This document shows positions 31,381 through 35,709 of a DNA stretch of 35,709 bases, piece by piece. Each line of letters opens with the position of its first letter. Within the stretch, counting starts at the first letter, position 1. Source of the DNA: Chloroflexota bacterium. GTDB taxonomy: Bacteria > Chloroflexota > Anaerolineae > Anaerolineales > UBA11858. The stretch covers positions 1 to 35,709 of the forward strand of contig JABGRQ010000157.1 in assembly GCA_018648225.1 (NCBI GenBank), in the 5' to 3' direction. Both the position numbers and the translations under genes were made by a program. Below the pieces are notes generated by a model. That model was given only the letters and a program-made list of their open reading frames with translations. It was not told the origin of the DNA and ran no database searches.

Positions 31381-32478
31381 ATGAATGTTACTGTTGCTAT
31401 TTCTGCAATTGCTGGTCTGGCCTGGTTGGCCGTTGTTGGCCTGCTCGCTTTTATTGTAATGCGTGCGTCCCGACAAAAACCAGTCAAAGGTATGGTTACT
31501 ACGCTCATTGTTATCTTGCTACTGGCAGTAATTTTAAATACGGCCAGCGCCGGGTTGATTTTCATAGAGCCACAGGAACGCGGTGTGGTGATCTCGGCTA
31601 TTCAAGATGGTATCCGCCCGGAGGCTTTGCAGCCTGGTTTGCGCTGGGTGGTACCTTATTTCGAAAGTGTCATCACGTACCCGATTTCGCGCCAAACCTA
31701 TACCATGTCGATCGCTTCCGAGGAGGGTCAAATACAAGGTGATGACTCGGTTGAAGCGCGCACATCGGATGGGCAGGTTGTCCTAATTGATGCTTCGATC
31801 ATCTTCGTCATTGACCCCGCCGAGGTTGTCGATGTGCATGTCAAGTGGCAAGATCAATATATCAACAACCTGGTGCGCCCGCAATCGCGCGGTGTGATCC
31901 GAGATGCGGTTTCACAGTTCGGCATCGAAGAAGTTTACAGCTCCCAACGCCTGGTGTTGACCGAGATGATGACCACCCAAATGGCCGAAACAATGGAAGA
32001 AGGCGGCCTGATATTGGTAGACTTCATCTTGCGCAATATCACTTTTTCGGACGAATATGCCGCTTCGGTTGAACAAAAACAGATCGCTGAGCAATTAGCG
32101 CAACAAGCTTTCTTTGTTGTTGAACAGCGTAAACAAGAAGCTGAACAGGCCCGTCAAACCGCAGAAGGCAGCGCCGATGCCGCGGTGATTCGCGCCCAGG
32201 GTGAAGCCGACTCGCTGTTGATTAACGCCCAGGCTCTGGCTGATGCGCGCATCATCCAGGCGCAGGCTGAGGCAGAAGCCTTGCAATTGATCGCCGATGT
32301 GATAAAAAATAGCCCGGATTTGCTGACGTACCGCTATATCGAGGAATTAACCCCCAGCATTGATGTGATGCTGCTGCCCAGCGACAATCCGTTCTTATTC
32401 CCGTTGCCGGAAATGAATAACACCCAACCAGCCACTGTGCTACCGGTCACGCCGGATACTGGAACCGAAAGCCCGTAG
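31381..32478 (+). CDS. Prohibitin-like SPFH/Band 7 family membrane protein
   Basis: A 365-residue protein with two N-terminal hydrophobic segments (about 5-27 and 38-60), followed by a full SPFH domain (about 60-240). IEPQERGVVIS begins it, with GLRWVVPYFESVITYPISRQ and the prohibitin-like region VRPQSRGVIRDAVSQFGIEEVYSSQR. A coiled coil follows (about 235-300, alternating Ala, Gln and Glu), and the tail is Pro/Thr-rich. It resembles bacterial prohibitin/HflK/HflC proteins, which form large rings around membrane proteases such as FtsH. Start has AAGGAG (31366-31371). It is followed by selD after a palindromic repeat. A second SPFH gene lies 3.5 kb upstream on the other strand, of a different subfamily. 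Confidence 0.9.
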   Translation: MNVTVAISAIAGLAWLAVVGLLAFIVMRASRQKPVKGMVTTLIVILLLAVILNTASAGLIFIEPQERGVVISAIQDGIRPEALQPGLRWVVPYFESVITYPISRQTYTMSIASEEGQIQGDDSVEARTSDGQVVLIDASIIFVIDPAEVVDVHVKWQDQYINNLVRPQSRGVIRDAVSQFGIEEVYSSQRLVLTEMMTTQMAETMEEGGLILVDFILRNITFSDEYAASVEQKQIAEQLAQQAFFVVEQRKQEAEQARQTAEGSADAAVIRAQGEADSLLINAQALADARIIQAQAEAEALQLIADVIKNSPDLLTYRYIEELTPSIDVMLLPSDNPFLFPLPEMNNTQPATVLPVTPDTGTESP

Positions 32479-32480
32479 GT

Positions 32481-32562
32481 TACAAACTACAAACACCAAG
32501 CCACAAGTCGCAAGTTTCAGATGATGATCTCTGCTTGCGACTTGCAGCTTGTAGCTTGCAAA
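32481..32562. repeat. Palindromic repeat (copy 2 of the 'caagttgcaag' type) before selD
   Basis: CAAGTCGCAAG (32504-32514) and CTTGCGACTTG (32534-32544) are perfect complements; outer ACAAAC/GTAGCTTG-like parts add to the symmetry. It ends 9 nt before the selD start and takes up almost the whole intergenic region, so selD has no visible Shine-Dalgarno and would be translated from a message beginning in or crossing the repeat. Confidence 0.8.
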
Positions 32563-32570
32563 TCAAAAAA

Positions 32571-33641
32571 ATGAGCGAACAAAACGCCGAAACTTCCTCC
32601 GAAAAGAAAATTCGCCTGACAACGCTGTCAAGCTGTTCGGGTTGAGCGTCAAAATTAAGCGCAGAAGCGCTGGCGCAGGTGCTGCGTCCAATTGAAAATA
32701 TATTTGACAACCGCGATTATCCTGATCTTTTAGTGGGGCTTGGCGATCCCGATGATGCCGCGGTCTGGCGGCTCGACGGTGAACGCGCCTTGGTGGTGAC
32801 AACCGATTTTTTCACCCCTGTCGTGGATACACCCTATGAATACGGAGCCATCGCCGCGGCAAATAGTCTCTCGGATGTGTATGCGATGGGCGGCACACCA
32901 TTTTTGGCGCTGAATATAGCCGCTTTCCCCCCTGAATTGCCACCCGATTTCCTCGGCGAAATTTTACGCGGCGGGGCAGAGAAGGCGTGCGAGGCCAAAG
33001 TGGTCGTCGTCGGGGGGCATACCATTCAGGATAAAGAACCAAAATACGGCCTGATTGTGCTGGGTTTCGCACATCCCGATAAAATGATGACCAAAGGTGG
33101 TGCGCGTCCCGGCGATGTGCTGCTGCTCAGCAAGCCGCTGGGCTTTGGCACAACGACCACAGCCATCAAGGGTCAAAAAGCATCTCCAGCAGATTTGAAC
33201 GAAGTCATCGAGTGGATGTCACGTCTGAACCGCGAGGCGGCTTCCCTGGGGGTGGAGTTTGGCACCCGGGGAGCGACGGACATCACCGGATTTAGCTTGC
33301 TCGGCCACGCCTGGGAGATGGCATCTGCCTCGGGGGTTGGCTTGCGCTTCGAGTGGAATAAAATCCCCTTCACCTCAGGGGCGATGCGTTATGCCAAAGA
33401 TTTTATTTTCCCCGGCGGAGCATCCGACAATCGCCTGTATTTTTCTAAAAATGTGCGTTTCATCCGCGAGATGGAAGAGTACGAAGAACTGCTGCTCTTT
33501 GATCCGCAAACCAGCGGTGGTTTGCTGCTGGCCGTACCGCCCAAAAATGTCGAAGCCATGCTGCAACGCGCCGAAGCCATTCATCAGCCACTCTGGGTGA
33601 TGGGTGAAGTCACCGAAGGAAACTATATCGAGATTGTCTAA
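32571..33641 (+). CDS. selD: Selenide, water dikinase (selenophosphate synthetase), selenocysteine-containing
   Basis: Reading TGA at 32643-32645 as selenocysteine gives a 356-residue SelD. Before the UGA: MSEQ ... IRLTTLSSCSG, as in the canonical N-terminus; after it ASKLSAEALAQVL. Sec25 takes the place of E. coli Cys17 and Lys28 that of Lys20, the catalytic pair. The ATP-binding parts follow: GLGDPDDAAVW, TDFFTPVVD, NSLSDVYAMGG, VVGGHTIQD, TDITGFSLLGHAWEMA, DPQTSGGLL. The enzyme makes monoselenophosphate from selenide and ATP for Sec-tRNA or selenouridine. A downstream GTG start (32679) would lose the catalytic segment, so the extended reading is preferred. Sec-containing SelD is known from several bacteria and archaea; it makes the enzyme dependent on its own product. 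Confidence 0.92.
32643..32671 (+). promoter_or_regulatory. Candidate bacterial SECIS element of selD
   Basis: AGCGC (32658-32662) and GCGCT (32667-32671) pair around the loop AGAA, whose second base is G. The loop begins 17 nt after the UGA, near the lower end of the normal range. The stem is only 5 bp, so this call is weaker than the SelW-like one. Confidence 0.55.
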
Positions 33642-33718
33642 ACCAAACTCGGATTTTTACCCCTGATAGATACGCAACCTGGGGACGCACTTTGCGTATA
33701 CACTGGTAGTCAGTTAAT

Positions 33719-33796
33719 TCTAAACCTGCCAGGTTAACCCAAATGACCGACCGCAAACAAGCATCGCACAAAAACCTGGCAGATCTTTACCTACAA
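33719..33796. repeat. Palindromic repeat ('aacctgccaggtt' type)
   Basis: AACCTG-C-CAGGTT (33723-33735) is a perfect palindrome, and AAACCTGGCAGATC about 40 bp on repeats the core in the other orientation. Such 'cctgccagg' pairs are common intergenic repeats. It fills most of the gap between selD and the next small gene; 33642-33718 shows nothing else. Confidence 0.65.
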
Positions 33797-33813
33797 CTTT
33801 AAAGGAGAATGCT

Positions 33814-34017
33814 GTGAACAATCGTCCAGGCTGTTTATCGGGGCTATTAAAACTATTCTTGCTTGATACGCTTTTTGACTGGTTGCAAGATCGCTTCGGC
33901 TTCGGGCGCGGGCCATCCTGCATAGGCTGTGGTTGCGGCTTCATTTTGCTAATCGTCTTCATAGCCCTGAGTTGCTCGATTGTCACGGGGACCGACTGGT
34001 TCAGTTTTAGTTTTTAG
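33814..34017 (+). CDS. Small Cys/Gly-rich membrane protein
   Basis: A 67-residue protein with AAAGGAG (33801-33807) ahead of its ATG. An N-terminal amphipathic part (NNRPGCLSGLLKLFLLDTLFDWLQDRFGFGRGPS) is followed by CIGCGCG and one hydrophobic segment (about 42-57, FILLIVFIALSCSIV). I do not recognise a family. The ribosome-binding site, the clean start and the compact design argue for a real gene. Confidence 0.6.
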   Translation: MNNRPGCLSGLLKLFLLDTLFDWLQDRFGFGRGPSCIGCGCGFILLIVFIALSCSIVTGTDWFSFSF

Positions 34018-34032
34018 AAACCCGAATTTTTT

Positions 34033-34071
34033 ACCGGAGATGAGTGAGGGAAGGCAACATTCATCTCCGGT
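34033..34071. other. Hairpin between small membrane-protein genes
   Basis: ACCGGAGATGA (34033-34043) and TCATCTCCGGT (34061-34071) are perfect 11-bp complements around 17 nt, lying between convergent genes. No T-run follows on either strand, so it is a possible weak or Rho-assisted terminator or an RNA-end stabiliser. Confidence 0.5.
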
Positions 34072-34114
34072 TGTACAAACCCCGCAGGTTATCTGAAAAA
34101 TACTACTCAAGACA

Positions 34115-34480
34115 TCAGCCGCCAATTTGAAAAAGCATCGGGCTGAAATATGGTATCAACCAAATCACCCAAACTGCAACGCTAAATCTGTGAAAATTCT
34201 GGATCGCTTGCTCATCTTTTCGAAGCAGCACAATCCCTGCCCATACAGCGTGGATGAGCATCAGCAATATTGCGATCAGCCCGCTGATACCGTGAACGTC
34301 GAAGGTCAGGCCGCCTGCAAATTCGAGCATTAACCCCGTTCCCCAGGTATCACAGATCAGCCCCAACACAAAGAAGGCCAAATGCCAGAGTTTCAAGCGG
34401 CCTGCGAAGCGCTCACTCCAAACCCCAATCGAATAAAACACTAGTGCGGCTGCCATAATCATGCTTGCTGCTGGATCCAT
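34115..34480 (-). CDS. HsmA-like (TIGR03987-type) four-helix membrane protein
   Basis: A 121-residue polytopic protein with four predicted helices (about 5-21, 33-52, 62-85 and 97-116). The pattern FYSIGVWSERFAGRLKLWHLAFFVLGLICDTWGT and later HGISGLIAILLMLIHAVWA, HRFSVAVWVIWLIPY resembles the HsmA family of small bacterial membrane proteins. Conserved His residues in HLAFF, HGISG and HAVWA might bind a heme or metal, but this is inference. The function is not established. Upstream on the minus strand, AAGGAG-type sequence (complement of CTCCTT at 34489-34494) precedes the ATG. Confidence 0.75.
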   Translation of the reverse strand: MDPAASMIMAAALVFYSIGVWSERFAGRLKLWHLAFFVLGLICDTWGTGLMLEFAGGLTFDVHGISGLIAILLMLIHAVWAGIVLLRKDEQAIQNFHRFSVAVWVIWLIPYFSPMLFQIGG

Positions 34481-34866
34481 AGTAAGCTCCTTGTGGAATA
34501 GGGTTTAGGATTTTCACATCGCCATAAGAATTTGTCGAAGAAATGGGAGAAGCAAGATGTTTCGTGCCTTACATACCCCAATTACCCGTTTTCGATCGCG
34601 AGAGTTTCAAGATTATAAATCGAAAAAGCCATCCTTTACAGGATGGCTTTTTCGCGTGTGACCCTAACCAGGTGAGTTCCAAACCGCACCCTTCCCCGAT
34701 TCTGGGAAAAAATTGGTTGCGGAGGGAATAAGTCACGTCAGAATTACTTATCAGAATGAAAATTCTCGTCACGGAATTCGTAAAGGAACGCGGGCGTTAC
34801 CTAAAAATTCGAGTGAGATATAATCATTACGGAGCCGTGTCTCGATAAACCTAAGGTAATTGGTGA
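34481..34866. other. Intergenic region without a recognisable gene
   Basis: About 390 bp. I find only short open frames with no family resemblance, a terminator-like hairpin at 34622-34653, and a possible -10 box (TATAAT at 34818-34823) with no good -35. The base composition is more AT-rich than the coding regions to the left, and it begins the decayed stretch that reaches to 35330. Confidence 0.5.
34622..34653. terminator. Terminator-like hairpin
   Basis: GAAAAAGCCATCCT (34622-34635) and AGGATGGCTTTTTC (34640-34653) are perfect 14-bp complements around TTAC. A-run and T-run at the stem ends allow function on both strands. No intact gene is seen directly upstream on the plus strand, so it may be left from a lost gene. 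Confidence 0.8.
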
Positions 34867-35100
34867 AACAGAACTCCCCCAAAAGAGCAACCATCTCCCC
34901 CTCAACAGGCCACAGATAGGCCAGCCTCGGCGACCAAAATATCACCGAGGCAGCATCTTCAGTTTGAACACATCTCCCTGGAACAGGGGCTTTCTCAAAG
35001 CACCATATTCACTATGATCCAGGACAATTTGGGTTTCTTATGGTTTGGGACCGAGGATGGGTTGAACAAATACGATGGCTACACCTTTACCGTCTACGAA
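34867..35100 (+). pseudogene. N-terminal fragment of a two-component-regulator propeller sensor
   Basis: The frame 34867-35100 has no start codon at its beginning and reads FEHISLEQGLSQSTIFTMIQ followed by DNLGFLWFGTEDGLNKYDGY and TFTVYE. This is the first blade region of the Reg_prop propeller proteins that open large hybrid sensor kinases, normally over 1000 residues long. Here the sequence stops matching after TFTVYE and runs straight into unrelated coding sequence. The upstream end lacks a signal peptide in frame. So this is a remnant of a large gene, cut on both sides. Confidence 0.75.
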
Positions 35101-35329
35101 CAGGTGAAAGATAAGCTACTTGTGCTAATCCTGTTCTTGGGAACATCCATCCTTCCTCTGATTTCGATACTGTCTCCCTTACTGGATGCATTTGATTTCC
35201 GCATCTGGAAATCAAGGATGATCATAGATTGATAACAAGATGAAACATTTTGGGAAGCAATATCAAGATTATATGAAAGCCACTCCCTGCCTGTTTCCTG
35301 CCTTGGGAAAGAAAAGAACTTTAATGTAA
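35101..35329 (+). pseudogene. Remnant of an isoprenylcysteine carboxyl methyltransferase-like gene
   Basis: Directly after the sensor fragment, KDKLLVLILFLGTSILPLIS and ILSPLLDAFDF (35107-35199) read like the first part of an ICMT-family membrane methyltransferase. The frame ends at 35230-35232. In another frame 35240-35329 reads MKHFGKQYQDYMKATPCLFP ending in GKKRTLM, like the C-terminal end of the same family (F-x3-Y-x2-Y). The middle, with the SAM-binding part, is missing. I read this as an internally deleted gene. The family call rests on short segments and is moderate. Confidence 0.55.
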
Positions 35330-35364
35330 GTAGGAAGCTTATAATTTATTTCTGGAGAAAGAAA

Positions 35365-35709
35365 ATGACTACTTATAGGAACCGCCTCTCTCTAATTTTT
35401 CAATTCATCAGCATGATCATGGTCTTGACCATGTTGTTCGGATGCGGCCCTTCTACGGCCGAACTTGCTGCCGAAAATTATACGCCGCTCTCCCAGGGCG
35501 ACTGGCCTGTTTCGACGCCCGAAGAACAGGGGCTGGATCCGAACCTACTTAAGGATTTTTACAGGAATGCGAGCAAGCTGGACACGATCTACAGTTTGTT
35601 GGTCATCAAAAATGGCTCCATAGTGGCGGAGCAGTACTTTAACGAAGGTTCTCCCGAGCAGAAGGCTTTTATCCAATCGATATCCAAGAGTTATATCTCG
35701 GCCTTGGTC
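35365..35709 (+). CDS. Beta-lactamase-family serine hydrolase lipoprotein, 5' part
   Basis: The open frame runs to the window edge; 115 residues are visible. An N-terminal signal peptide ends in the lipobox LFGC (Cys27). After a short linker come WPVSTPEEQGLDPNLLKDFY and IYSLLVIKNGSIVAEQYF, the standard opening of class C beta-lactamase-like (PF00144) hydrolases, then QSISKSYISALV with the catalytic SxxK (Ser105, Lys108). GGAG (35354-35357) precedes the ATG. Members include esterases, peptidases and true beta-lactamases; the Tyr-x-Asn motif that would help is outside the window. It lies beyond a decayed stretch, so it may be part of a different local island. Confidence 0.88.
   Translation, partial: MTTYRNRLSLIFQFISMIMVLTMLFGCGPSTAELAAENYTPLSQGDWPVSTPEEQGLDPNLLKDFYRNASKLDTIYSLLVIKNGSIVAEQYFNEGSPEQKAFIQSISKSYISALV

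Noticed and set aside
34543-34731. Small open frames around the 34622-34653 hairpin
   Set aside because: They run through a perfect terminator-like stem and resemble no family; no supporting context.

Overview
The window looks like chromosomal DNA of an uncultured, probably Anaerolineae-like Chloroflexota bacterium. I infer this from gene content (ClpC with an intact ClpP-docking loop, an OpuA system with a doubled permease, two SPFH proteins, CAP-domain and HsmA-like proteins, fused giant enzymes) and from the dense scatter of short palindromic intergenic repeats of at least five sequence types. There is no rRNA, tRNA, CRISPR array, transposase or recognisable prophage. The taxonomic call is inference; no marker gene settles it.

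Layout. 0.1-1.7 kb: enoyl-CoA hydratase and an AAC(3)-family acetyltransferase, abutting. 1.8-4.3 kb: clpC, closed by a perfect bidirectional terminator. 4.4-11.4 kb: an osmoprotectant locus. On the minus strand lie a TetR/BetI-like repressor, then ATPase, double permease and lipoprotein of a glycine betaine/choline ABC importer. Divergently lies a BetA-type choline dehydrogenase with a clear sigma70 promoter, a perfect inverted-repeat operator at its start site and an unusual ~200-nt structured leader. 11.5-15.4 kb: a plus-strand run with a SelW-like selenoprotein (in-frame UGA), an iron-sulfur type trpS, a membrane-anchored tandem-repeat protein, dtd and an MFS exporter. 15.5-21.2 kb: a NarL-type two-component pair divergent from a three-gene ABC-2 exporter. 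21.2-26.8 kb: one gene of 1871 codons joining PLP-aminotransferase-like sequence to a divergent phosphoenolpyruvate carboxylase-like region. 26.9-32.5 kb: an SPFH protein, then a minus-strand group (PyrK-like, CAP domain, PIG-L deacetylase, DHOD-like barrel), and a divergent second SPFH protein. 32.6-33.6 kb: selD, itself containing an in-frame UGA at the catalytic Cys position. 33.8-35.7 kb: small membrane proteins, a decayed region with fragments of a sensor protein and an isoprenylcysteine methyltransferase-like gene, and the start of a beta-lactamase-family lipoprotein that runs off the window.

Functional threads. (1) Selenium: selD makes selenophosphate for Sec synthesis and appears to need Sec itself; the SelW-like gene is a consumer. 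Ordinary ORF calling would lose the SelW-like gene and truncate selD. Both UGAs are followed at suitable distance by a small hairpin resembling a bacterial SECIS. selA, selB and tRNA-Sec are not in this window. (2) Choline/betaine: import plus oxidation, under a shared repressor. (3) The giant protein is the most unusual object: the PLP lysine and its neighbouring motifs are present, while several PEP carboxylase catalytic positions appear substituted. A linked aspartate-forming enzyme is an attractive idea, but the substitutions argue against simple PEP carboxylation. (4) The DHOD-like/PyrK-like pair lacks key residues of the pyrimidine enzyme, and the DHOD-like gene carries an in-frame palindromic repeat.
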